6,114 nucleotides of DNA from the NCBI GenBank assembly GCA_947591115.1, contig CANQCX010000118.1:1-6114 (forward strand). Direction: 5' to 3'. The position numbers were made by a program, and so were the translations under genes. Each line of letters starts with the position of its first letter. Position 1 is the stretch's first letter. The DNA is from an uncultured Lachnospiraceae bacterium (GTDB taxonomy: Bacteria; Bacillota; Clostridia; Lachnospirales; Lachnospiraceae). The notes under the pieces were generated by a model that ran no database searches, had not been told where the DNA came from, and was given only the letters and a program-made list of their open reading frames with translations. Of the stretch, positions 1 to 6,114 are shown one piece after another.

Positions 1-1176
1 ATTGTCAAAATCTACAAGCCGTTTTATATTCTTCCGGTCGTTTCCGTATTAAACGGAAGAATGGGCAGCGATAACCGGATTCCGCTGGTAAGGCCGAATC
101 GTTTTATTGCGCCGGACGTACACGTTCTGGTCGTAGACGACAATCTGATGAATATCCGCGTCATCGAAGGACTGTTAAACCGCTATCAGATTCGGGTAAC
201 GGAGGCGGAAAGCGGACGCGAAGCGCTGGATAAGATTGAAAGCATGGATTATGATTTTGTTTTCATGGATCATATGATGCCGGAAATGGACGGCGTAGAA
301 ACGCTGCACCGGATACGGAAAAAAGTAGGAACCTATTACCGCAGGGTGCCGATCATTGCGTTGACCGCAAACGCGATCGCAGGCGCAAGAGAAACGCTTT
401 TAAAAGAGGGCTTCAACGACTTTGTCGAAAAGCCTGTGGAATCCTCGGTATTGGAGCGCGTGATCCGGCGGAACGTTACGGAAGATAAGATCATTGAAAT
501 CGAGGATCAAAAGCGGCAGCCGCAGGAACCGGAGCCGGAAGAAACAAAAGAATGGTCGGTAGGCGATCTGGATATTTCCAAAGGTCTGATGTATTGCGGA
601 GGAAAAGAGCAGTATCTGGCAATTTTGAAAAATTACGGACAGCAGGGCGAGCGAAACTGGCTTCCGGCGGATGAGGCGTTTGCCAAGAAAGATTGGAAAA
701 ATTATACGATCGCCGTACATGCGATCAAAAGCTCCATGCTTACGATCGGAGCGGTTCCGCTTTCCCAGATGGCAAAGCAGCTTGAGCAGGCGGGAAAGGA
801 ACAGAATATCCGTATGATTCAGGAGCATCACCAAGAAATGATCGCGGAATTTCAGCGTGTGATCCGCATGATACAAAGTGTTTTTGCGATCCAAGAACAG
901 AAAGAAAAAGACACGCCAAAGCATTCCGCACCGGAGCTTTCGGATGATGCGTTTGAACAAAAAGCGATCGAATTGGAAAATGCCATGTACGAGCTGGACG
1001 GAGGAAAGATGCTCGAGCTTCTTTCCGAGCTGCAGAAATACGACTATCATGGAAAGCCGCTGGAGGAGCCGCTTGCCGCGGTCAAAAAGAAAGTGGAAAT
1101 GTCGGATTATATGTCCGCGGTCGAAGTCGTTCTGCGGCTGAAGGATAAATTAAAACAGGACGGAAAGGAGGAATAA
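1..1176 (+). CDS. Hybrid sensor kinase C-terminal part (REC-Hpt), 5' partial
   Basis: Phosphorelay protein that takes phosphate on a receiver aspartate and passes it through an Hpt histidine. The frame is open from base 1 with no stop before the ATG at 61, and that ATG has no spaced Shine-Dalgarno, so it is read as an internal methionine of a gene beginning outside the window. The first codons give KPFYILPVVSVLNG, which resembles the end of the degenerate receiver that often precedes the true receiver in clostridial hybrid kinases. The REC domain (about 118-475) has the acidic pair in VLVVDDN, phospho-acceptor Asp at 268-270 (MDHMMPEMDG), Thr at 364-366 and Lys at 430-432 (EKP). After an acidic linker, the Hpt domain (about 550-880) carries HAIKSS with its His at 718-720. 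A helical tail of about 70 residues follows (960-1176). No DNA-binding domain is visible. The AGGAGG of the next gene lies inside its last codons, so the two genes are co-transcribed. The REC-Hpt call is firm; kinase modules upstream are inferred. Confidence 0.9.
   Translation: MVKIYKPFYILPVVSVLNGRMGSDNRIPLVRPNRFIAPDVHVLVVDDNLMNIRVIEGLLNRYQIRVTEAESGREALDKIESMDYDFVFMDHMMPEMDGVETLHRIRKKVGTYYRRVPIIALTANAIAGARETLLKEGFNDFVEKPVESSVLERVIRRNVTEDKIIEIEDQKRQPQEPEPEETKEWSVGDLDISKGLMYCGGKEQYLAILKNYGQQGERNWLPADEAFAKKDWKNYTIAVHAIKSSMLTIGAVPLSQMAKQLEQAGKEQNIRMIQEHHQEMIAEFQRVIRMIQSVFAIQEQKEKDTPKHSAPELSDDAFEQKAIELENAMYELDGGKMLELLSELQKYDYHGKPLEEPLAAVKKKVEMSDYMSAVEVVLRLKDKLKQDGKEE
1166..1171 (+). promoter_or_regulatory. 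Ribosome binding site of the DegV-fused kinase
   Basis: A perfect AGGAGG lies 9 nt before the ATG at 1181 and overlaps the last codons of the upstream gene, whose TAA is at 1174-1176. This fixes the start of the second gene and indicates translational coupling or at least co-transcription. Confidence 0.9.
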
Positions 1177-1180
1177 GCGT

Positions 1181-3862
1181 ATGCTGCGGAAAATGTTTGA
1201 CAAGGTTTTTAATGTCGAAATGGGAATTCGGGAAAGGATCTTCCGCATGATCATGCTGCTGGGAAGCGTAGCGGCTTTTTCCGGAATCGTCGAAAGCTTT
1301 CTGCTGATGGATTTCAGCGTCATTCTGATTCCTTTGGGCCTGTTGTTTATCATTATGATCATCTCTCTCGTCATTACCTTCAAATACCGGAAGATCACGC
1401 TGGCCTCGTGGCTGGTCGGTCTCGGCATTGCGCTGATCCTGTTTCCGGAAATGTTTTTTCTGGCGGGAGGCTTGGACAGCGGAGCGGCGATCTGGTTCGT
1501 ATTAGCGCTGTATTACGCTTTTATCATGTTTTCCGGAAAACAGTTGTTTTTGTTTCTGTTTATTGTTATGGGAGTCGATACGGTAACGTATCTGTACGCC
1601 TATTATCATCCGGAGATCCTTGTGCCGATGTCTTCAAAGGCATCCAGCTATATGGATTCGATTTTTGCCGTATTTTTTGTAGGAATCATGGTTGGCCTTA
1701 TCCTGAAATTTCAAATGCATCTGTTTGAAAAGGAAAGCGCCGTAGTACACTCACAGAAGGATGAGCTTGAGGAAGCGGGACGGTCAAAAAACAAGTTTTT
1801 TGCAAGTATGAGCCATGAGATCCGGACGCCGATCAATACGATCATCGGACTGGATGAAATGATTCTGCGCAGCGACGTCGATCCGGAGATCCGAGAATAC
1901 GCCAGAAGCATACAAAGCGCGGGAAAAATGCTGTTAAGCCTCGTCAATGACATTTTGGACATTTCGAGGATTGAGATGAACCGGATGCAGATCATTCCGG
2001 GAGAATACGAAACGAAAAAGCTCTTCGGCGATCTGATCGATATGGTAGAGGTGCAGATGCGGGAAAAAAAGCTGGACTTTTATGTGGATATCGATAGCCA
2101 GCTTCCTTCCGTACTTTGGGGCGATAACCGCCGGATCGAGCAGGTACTGATCAATCTTTTGACCAATGCGGTCAAATATACGGATCGCGGCTCGGTCACA
2201 CTGAGCGCGCATATGGAATCGCATCAGGAAGATACGGTACGGCTGAAGATCAGCGTCCGCGATACCGGTATCGGAATCCGGAAGGAAGATCTGGAATTTT
2301 TGTTCGACAGCTTCCGCCGGATCGACGAAAAGCGCAACCAGAACGTAGAGGGAAGCGGCTTGGGACTGTCCATTACCAAACAGCTTTTACGGCTGATGAA
2401 CGGCGAGATTACCGTAGACAGCATTTATACAAAAGGCTCTGTCTTTACGGTTACGCTGGAGCAGAAGGTCATCGATCCTGCTCCGATCGGAGGTCTGGGA
2501 CTGTTAGATCGTGACAGCAGCGAAAATACGGAAACCTATCATCAGGCATTTGAGGCGCCGGAGGCAAGGATCCTGATCGTTGACGACAATGCGATGAATG
2601 CGATGGTAGCCAAAGAGCTGCTGACCGCAACCAAGATGCAGATCGATACCGCCTCCAGCGGAAAAGAGTGTCTCGAAAAAACAAAAAAGAAATTTTACCA
2701 TATTATCCTGATGGATTATCTGATGCCGGAAATGGACGGAGCGCAGACGCTTGAGGCGATCCGGAGTCAGGAAAACGGACTGTGCAAGGAATCGTTTGTG
2801 ATTGTTTTAACGGCAAATACGACGGACGACGCCAGACGGATCTATGAAGAAAACGGCTTTGACGGATATTTTGAAAAACCGATTCGGGCGACGCTCTTGG
2901 AAAAGGAGCTGCTGCGTTTTCTTCCGGAGGATGTGGTGGAGTACCGCAGAAAATATCAGGGAGCATCGGAAAACGAAGCGGTTGGGATTCTGCCGGTCAT
3001 GAACCGGAAGCGGAAGCGCGTCTGTGTGACTTCGGACTGCGTCTGCGACCTTCCGGCGGAAACGCTGGAAAAATACGACGTGCGTCTTTTGTATCTGTAC
3101 ATCCGTACCGACAAGGGACGGTTTGCAGATACCATTGAGATCAATTCCGACCATCTGGCACAGTATATTTCTACGGGAGGCAGAAGCCGCGTAACGGTAG
3201 AAGATGTGACGGTAGAAGATTATGAGCAGTTTTTCGCGGATTCCTTATCCGAAGCGGAAGAGATCGTACACATTACGATGGCGTCGGGAGCGGGCGGCTG
3301 CTACAACGCGGCGTGCATTGCCTCGCAGGGTTTTGACAATGTTCATGTCATTGACTCCGGCCATATCGCCGGAGGCGAGGGACTTGTAGTGCTTCATGCG
3401 GCGCAGATGGCGGCGGAAGGCAAACATGCGGATGAGATCTGTCGGGAAGCGGAGCGGATAAGAGAAAGCGTCGAATCATGCTATCTGCTTCCGGAAATCC
3501 ACTTTTTCCAGCGGAGAGGCTATATCAATTCTTATATTGCGGGTATTTTTAAAGTGTTCCATCTGCATCCGATGCTGAGGACCAGACAGGGACGTCTGAT
3601 GCTGGTCGGCGCAAGAGCCGGAAATCTGGAAAATGCATGGAAGCGGTTTCTTCGTTCGCTCCTGCGGCACAAGCGCAAAATTGATACCGGAATCGTGATC
3701 GTCTCTTACGCGGGATGCAGTGTGCGGCAGCAGGAATTGCTTCGCAGGGAAATTTTAAAGAGGGTGCCGTTTGAAACGGTTATTCTGCACAAGACATCGT
3801 TTAGTAATTCCTGCATATCGGGAATCGAGGGGATCGGTGTTTCTTACTATCTGAAACGATAG
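1181..3862 (+). CDS. Membrane hybrid histidine kinase fused to a C-terminal DegV domain
   Basis: 893-residue membrane sensor kinase. Six hydrophobic segments (about residues 20-42, 46-67, 74-95, 102-118, 121-142, 160-177) form an integral membrane sensor with little extracytoplasmic sequence. A short coiled linker leads to HisKA (SMSHEIRTP, His212) and HATPase_c (N box NLLTNAVKYT with Asn329, G1 DTGIGI at 361-366, G2 GSGLGLS at 391-397), all intact. A receiver follows (about 463-580: Asp468/Asp469, phospho-acceptor Asp512, Thr544, Lys566). There is no Hpt. Residues about 613-893 form a complete DegV/EDD domain, a fold that binds a fatty acid and in FakB presents it to fatty acid kinase. Signatures seen are VTSDCVCDLP, VHVIDSG (the family's V-x-V-IDS), GEGLVVLHAA, QRRGYIN (in place of the usual RKGGRI) and a late His870. 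The TSQPS loop is replaced by VTVEDVTVED, and the usual SGLSGT reads SGAGGC (702-707). A signalling role coupling lipid binding to phosphorylation is inferred; whether DegV is input or output is not visible. Confidence 0.93.
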   Translation: MLRKMFDKVFNVEMGIRERIFRMIMLLGSVAAFSGIVESFLLMDFSVILIPLGLLFIIMIISLVITFKYRKITLASWLVGLGIALILFPEMFFLAGGLDSGAAIWFVLALYYAFIMFSGKQLFLFLFIVMGVDTVTYLYAYYHPEILVPMSSKASSYMDSIFAVFFVGIMVGLILKFQMHLFEKESAVVHSQKDELEEAGRSKNKFFASMSHEIRTPINTIIGLDEMILRSDVDPEIREYARSIQSAGKMLLSLVNDILDISRIEMNRMQIIPGEYETKKLFGDLIDMVEVQMREKKLDFYVDIDSQLPSVLWGDNRRIEQVLINLLTNAVKYTDRGSVTLSAHMESHQEDTVRLKISVRDTGIGIRKEDLEFLFDSFRRIDEKRNQNVEGSGLGLSITKQLLRLMNGEITVDSIYTKGSVFTVTLEQKVIDPAPIGGLGLLDRDSSENTETYHQAFEAPEARILIVDDNAMNAMVAKELLTATKMQIDTASSGKECLEKTKKKFYHIILMDYLMPEMDGAQTLEAIRSQENGLCKESFVIVLTANTTDDARRIYEENGFDGYFEKPIRATLLEKELLRFLPEDVVEYRRKYQGASENEAVGILPVMNRKRKRVCVTSDCVCDLPAETLEKYDVRLLYLYIRTDKGRFADTIEINSDHLAQYISTGGRSRVTVEDVTVEDYEQFFADSLSEAEEIVHITMASGAGGCYNAACIASQGFDNVHVIDSGHIAGGEGLVVLHAAQMAAEGKHADEICREAERIRESVESCYLLPEIHFFQRRGYINSYIAGIFKVFHLHPMLRTRQGRLMLVGARAGNLENAWKRFLRSLLRHKRKIDTGIVIVSYAGCSVRQQELLRREILKRVPFETVILHKTSFSNSCISGIEGIGVSYYLKR
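3191..3220 (+). repeat. Tandem 15-bp duplication in the DegV ligand loop
   Basis: Units gtaacggtagaagat (3191-3205) and gtgacggtagaagat (3206-3220) are adjacent and identical at 14 of 15 bases. They encode VTVED twice in frame (residues 671-680), exactly where DegV proteins usually carry the TSQPS loop. Confidence 0.9.
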
Positions 3863-3883
3863 AGAGGAAGATGGATTATTTAC

Positions 3884-3913
3884 TTGAAAAAAGTGGAAAA
3901 ACCAGAGTATAAT
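3884..3913 (+). promoter_or_regulatory. SigA-like promoter of the GGDEF-EAL gene
   Basis: TTGAAA (3884-3889) and a consensus TATAAT (3908-3913) are separated by 18 bp, predicting transcription from about 3920 and a 5' leader of about 30 nt. The site lies in the 88-bp gap after the DegV-kinase stop. No terminator hairpin is seen in that gap, so read-through from the upstream operon is also possible. A second weaker -10-like TATAAC sits at 3923-3928. Confidence 0.75.
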
Positions 3914-3938
3914 AGGGACAGGTATAACATGTGAAAAC

Positions 3939-3944
3939 GGAGGG
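3939..3944 (+). promoter_or_regulatory. Ribosome binding site of the GGDEF-EAL gene
   Basis: GGAGGG is spaced 6 nt before the ATG at 3951 and supports that start codon. Confidence 0.85.
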
Positions 3945-3950
3945 TATTTT

Positions 3951-5621
3951 ATGGAGCAGTTTTATCTGCATTACACGTTTGAAAACATCTGTGAGGTAAT
4001 ACAGCAGTTTACCTCCTGTATGGATGACTATCCGTATGTTTATGATATGAAGGAGGATCGTTATTTTATTTCTGAAAAAGCAGCGGAGCGTTTTGCGATA
4101 CCGTCCAATCTGTTCTCCGGTGTCATTCAGAATTTAAAGGAGCTGGTTTATCCGGAGGATTGGGAGACGCTGGACGCAGACCTTCAGATGCTTGCAAAAG
4201 GAGAGAAAAGCGATCATAACATTTATTACCGGTGGATGGGAAAGGATGCGCATCCAATCTGGATAAACTGCAGGGGACGCCTGATCAAAGGAGAAAATGA
4301 CCAGCCGTATTATCTGATCGGCTGCGTCAATGAGATCGGCATGAGACCGATCGCGGATAATGTCAGCGGCTTGTTGGAAAGCCGCGCAGTTCAGGAAATG
4401 CTCACAAGCTGTTCGGACAACTGGCAGAAGGGATATATCCTGCGCGTCGGCATTGATGATTTTAAGGACATCAATGAGAAGTTTGGCATGGAATACGGCG
4501 ATTATGTTCTGCATGGAGTTGCGGATTGCATCGTAAATTCCCTGATGCCGGGGCAGGAGGCTTATCGTGTGGTAGGCGACGAATTCATGATCATGGATTT
4601 CGTATACGGGAATATCGAGGATGCGCGGGAATTGTACCGCAGGATCCGTTCCATGCTGGATGCCTTTATTGAGTCGAACCACTACGAAGCGGTTTATACC
4701 ATATCCGGCGGCGTACTGACCTGCGGCGACGTGATCGAGCCGAATTATTCCGAGATCATGAAGATTTCCCAGTTTGCGCTGAACGAGGCAAAAGTGCGCG
4801 GGAAAAACCAGCTGTATGTGTTTAAAGCGGAGGATTACCAGAGATTTCTGCGGAAGCGCAGCCTGCTCCGCCAGCTTCGCCAGTCGATCGCGGCGGGATT
4901 TGAAGGGTTTGAATTGTTTTTCCAGCCGATCGTTGCCGCCGATACCGGAAAAATCTATGCTTCCGAGGCGCTTCTGCGTTTTCAGATGCCGAACAAGGAG
5001 CGGATCTCTCCGGTAGAGTTTATTCCGATTCTGGAGGAAAGCGGTCTGATCATTCCGGTTGGGAAGTGGATTTTGGATCGGGCAATCGAGATGTGCCTTC
5101 TTTGCCAGAAGACGCTTCCGGAATTTCGTATCAGCATCAATCTGTCCTACATCCAGATATTGAAAAGTCCGATTATGGATGAAATTTATCAGCATGTCAT
5201 TGATTCGGGACTTCATCCGCAAAGCCTCATCGTGGAATTGACGGAGAGCGGTTATCTGGAAAATACGCCGTCCGTTAAGCGCGTGTGGGACAATTTAAAG
5301 AAATTCGGAGTTTCGATCGCAATCGATGATTTTGGAACCGGTTATTCCAATCTGCAGAGCATTGGCGATATGACGCCAAATATTGTGAAGCTGGATCGCG
5401 GCTTTACCTTAAAGGCGCTGCAGAACCGCTATGAGAATCAGTTGATGGCGCATATCATACAGATGGTACACAGTCTGGGATTAAAGACCTGTGTGGAAGG
5501 AATTGAAACGAAAGAAGAACTGGAAAAGATCCGTCTGCTTTCTCCGGATTATATACAGGGATTTTATTTTGGACGTCCATGTGCAAAGGATGAGTTTGTA
5601 GAAAAATATTTGGGAATATAA
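3951..5621 (+). CDS. PAS-GGDEF-EAL protein, probable c-di-GMP phosphodiesterase
   Basis: 556-residue protein without transmembrane segments, so likely cytoplasmic. An N-terminal PAS-like sensor fold (about residues 22-129, with the VYPEDW motif at 66-71 typical of PAS_3) is followed by GGDEF (about 136-292) and EAL (about 302-552). The EAL domain hydrolyses c-di-GMP to pGpG and has its full residue set: EALLR (Glu339), Asn397 in INLS, Glu429 in ELTES, Asp459/Asp460 in DDFGTGYSNL, Lys480, Glu516 in VEGIET and Gln536 in QGFYFGRP. The GGDEF domain is degraded: the signature reads VGDEF (208-212), the first metal-binding Asp (PleD Asp327 equivalent) is Gly167 in GIDDFK, and no RxxD inhibitory site precedes the signature. 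Guanine-contacting Asn175 and Asp184 remain, so it may bind GTP without making c-di-GMP and control the EAL domain. It has its own promoter, lies downstream of two kinase genes, and ends facing the metal regulator. Net phosphodiesterase activity is inferred from residues only. Confidence 0.93.
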   Translation: MEQFYLHYTFENICEVIQQFTSCMDDYPYVYDMKEDRYFISEKAAERFAIPSNLFSGVIQNLKELVYPEDWETLDADLQMLAKGEKSDHNIYYRWMGKDAHPIWINCRGRLIKGENDQPYYLIGCVNEIGMRPIADNVSGLLESRAVQEMLTSCSDNWQKGYILRVGIDDFKDINEKFGMEYGDYVLHGVADCIVNSLMPGQEAYRVVGDEFMIMDFVYGNIEDARELYRRIRSMLDAFIESNHYEAVYTISGGVLTCGDVIEPNYSEIMKISQFALNEAKVRGKNQLYVFKAEDYQRFLRKRSLLRQLRQSIAAGFEGFELFFQPIVAADTGKIYASEALLRFQMPNKERISPVEFIPILEESGLIIPVGKWILDRAIEMCLLCQKTLPEFRISINLSYIQILKSPIMDEIYQHVIDSGLHPQSLIVELTESGYLENTPSVKRVWDNLKKFGVSIAIDDFGTGYSNLQSIGDMTPNIVKLDRGFTLKALQNRYENQLMAHIIQMVHSLGLKTCVEGIETKEELEKIRLLSPDYIQGFYFGRPCAKDEFVEKYLGI

Positions 5622-5650
5622 AAAACAGGCCGGAATCAGATGATTCCGGC
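5620..5650 (-). terminator. Intrinsic terminator between convergent genes
   Basis: GCCGGAATCA (5629-5638) pairs with TGATTCCGGC (5641-5650), giving at least 9 bp around an AGAT loop. Read on the minus strand, the hairpin is followed within 3 nt by six Ts (5625-5620), a good intrinsic terminator for the metal regulator. On the plus strand the 3' side is only TTGCTTAATATG, so termination of the GGDEF-EAL transcript there should be weaker. The minus-strand stop codon (5636-5638) lies in the stem. Confidence 0.85.
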
Positions 5651-6010
5651 TTGCTTAATATGCTCTTTTAAAGCGGCAAAGCTTTCCGCGCTGATCACAT
5701 GCTCGATGCGGCAGGCGTCTTCTACCGCCGTATCCGCCGGAACGCCCAGTTTTATCAGAAAAGCGCTGATCAGTTCATGCCGTTCGTAGATCATTTCCGC
5801 AATTTTTTTGCCGGACTCGGTCAGATAAATAAAACCCGCCTCCGTAACGGTAATATGGCCGCGCTCGCGAAGATTTTTCATGGCGATGCTGACGCTGGAT
5901 TTTTTAAAGCCAAGCTCATTGGCAATATCCACAGAACGTACCACAGGAAGGCGTTTGCTTAAAATTAAAATTGTTTCCAGATAGTTTTCCGAAGACTCAG
6001 TGTTCGTCAT
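5636..6010 (-). CDS. DtxR/MntR-family metal-dependent transcriptional repressor
   Basis: 124-residue regulator expected to bind DNA when loaded with Mn2+ or Fe2+ and to control metal uptake. A winged helix-turn-helix (about residues 24-65, recognition region around FKKSSVSIAMKNL) is followed by the family's metal-binding dimerisation domain (about 66-124). Aligned with B. subtilis MntR at a constant offset of one, the ligand positions are Asn9 (MntR Asp8), Glu12 (Glu11), His78 (His77), Cys100 (Glu99), Glu103 (Glu102) and His104 (His103). The Cys in ACRIEHVIS matches the DtxR/IdeR type. There is no C-terminal SH3-like domain, so it is the short MntR-like form. The frame is open to 6094, but the ATG at 6010 is chosen because AAAGGGG lies 7 nt upstream and the extra N-terminal codons would run through the promoter. 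No metal transporter is seen nearby, so its targets cannot be read from context. Confidence 0.9.
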   Translation of the reverse strand: MTNTESSENYLETILILSKRLPVVRSVDIANELGFKKSSVSIAMKNLRERGHITVTEAGFIYLTESGKKIAEMIYERHELISAFLIKLGVPADTAVEDACRIEHVISAESFAALKEHIKQAGII

Positions 6011-6017
6011 GAAGATT

Positions 6018-6024
6018 CCCCTTT
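6018..6024 (-). promoter_or_regulatory. Ribosome binding site of the metal regulator
   Basis: Read on the minus strand, AAAGGGG stands 7 nt before the ATG at 6010. It decides against the longer frame that begins at 6094. Confidence 0.75.
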
Positions 6025-6052
6025 CATATCCGGCGGCGCTGCATACGCGCGG

Positions 6053-6071
6053 TATAATATCCATTATTATA
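6053..6071. promoter_or_regulatory. Inverted repeat over the -10 and start region, possible operator
   Basis: TATAATA (6053-6059) and TATTATA (6065-6071) are perfect 7-bp inverted arms around a 5-bp spacer (tccat). One arm contains the -10 box of the regulator's promoter and the other covers the predicted transcription start. The placement suits autorepression by the DtxR-like protein. The sequence does not resemble the published DtxR or MntR boxes, and AT-rich arms may partly reflect the -10 consensus itself. Confidence 0.4.
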
Positions 6072-6094
6072 TCATAGTCCGAAAAAAAGTCCAA
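6066..6094 (-). promoter_or_regulatory. SigA-like promoter of the metal regulator
   Basis: On the minus strand, TTGGAC (6094-6089) and a consensus TATAAT (6071-6066) are separated by exactly 17 bp. Transcription is predicted to start near 6059, giving a leader of about 50 nt. Confidence 0.8.
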
Positions 6095-6114
6095 GAAAAA
6101 GGAACGGAAAAAGG

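Noticed and set aside
61..63. ATG as start of a free-standing REC-Hpt protein
   Set aside because: There is no properly spaced ribosome binding site, and the frame continues open to base 1 with receiver-like sequence.
878..1141. Plus-strand open frame inside the first gene in another frame
   Set aside because: Its composition is low-complexity and basic, with no ribosome binding site. It is a frame shadow of the Hpt and tail region.
2999..3001. Internal ATG just before the DegV domain as a separate DegV gene start
   Set aside because: No Shine-Dalgarno precedes it, and the REC frame runs through without a stop, so a true fusion is simpler.
3871..3912. 13-codon open frame (MDYLLEKSGKTRV) after GAGAGGAAG in the gap between genes
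   Set aside because: The purine-rich stretch is too close to the ATG, and the codons overlap the -35 and -10 boxes of the next gene.
4134..5222. 362-residue open frame on the minus strand
   Set aside because: It lies wholly inside the PAS-GGDEF-EAL gene, whose motifs are unmistakable. The antisense translation shows no recognisable domain, so it is a shadow of codon bias.
6053..6058. TATAAT on the plus strand as a divergent promoter
   Set aside because: The expected -35 position (about 6030-6035) reads cggcgg-like sequence. It is better explained as one arm of the inverted repeat.
6011..6094. N-terminal extension of the metal regulator to the ATG at 6094
   Set aside because: The extension would overlap the -35 and -10 boxes. 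The ATG at 6010 has a ribosome binding site and gives the normal DtxR-family N terminus.

Overview
The window looks like a chromosomal stretch from a Gram-positive Clostridia species, probably of the Lachnospiraceae type. The reasons are strong AGGAGG-type ribosome binding sites, SigA-like promoters, moderate G+C content, and protein architectures (membrane hybrid histidine kinases, PAS-GGDEF-EAL proteins, a short DtxR-like regulator) typical of that group. The genus cannot be fixed from the sequence. Everything visible is signalling or regulatory, with no metabolic enzyme of a known pathway. No mobile element, CRISPR array, tRNA or rRNA was seen.

Layout: (1) Positions 1-1176, plus strand: the 3' part of a larger gene. 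Its reading frame is open to the left edge, and it encodes the end of what looks like a degenerate receiver, then an intact receiver (REC), an Hpt domain and a helical tail. It is probably the C-terminal half of a hybrid sensor kinase. (2) Positions 1181-3862, plus strand, starting 4 nt later in the same operon: an 893-residue six-TM hybrid histidine kinase (HisKA, HATPase, REC) with a full-length DegV (EDD, fatty-acid-binding-type) domain fused to its C terminus. (3) Positions 3951-5621, plus strand, behind its own SigA-like promoter: a PAS-GGDEF-EAL protein whose cyclase site is degraded and whose EAL site looks complete, so a probable c-di-GMP phosphodiesterase. (4) Positions 5636-6010, minus strand, convergent: a short DtxR/MntR-family metal-responsive repressor with its own promoter, a possible operator, and a terminator hairpin that contains its stop codon.

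How the parts may work together (inference): the DegV-fused kinase has a receiver but no Hpt, while the upstream gene supplies a receiver and an Hpt and has no DNA-binding output in the visible part. The two could form one membrane-associated phosphorelay whose input or output is the lipid-binding DegV domain rather than transcription. The next gene adds c-di-GMP turnover, though its own promoter means it need not be part of that relay. The metal regulator is a separate, convergent transcription unit.

The most interesting point is the kinase-REC-DegV fusion. Its DegV domain keeps the overall fold signature, but the usual TSQPS ligand loop is replaced by a tandem VTVED-VTVED sequence encoded by a near-perfect 15-bp direct duplication.
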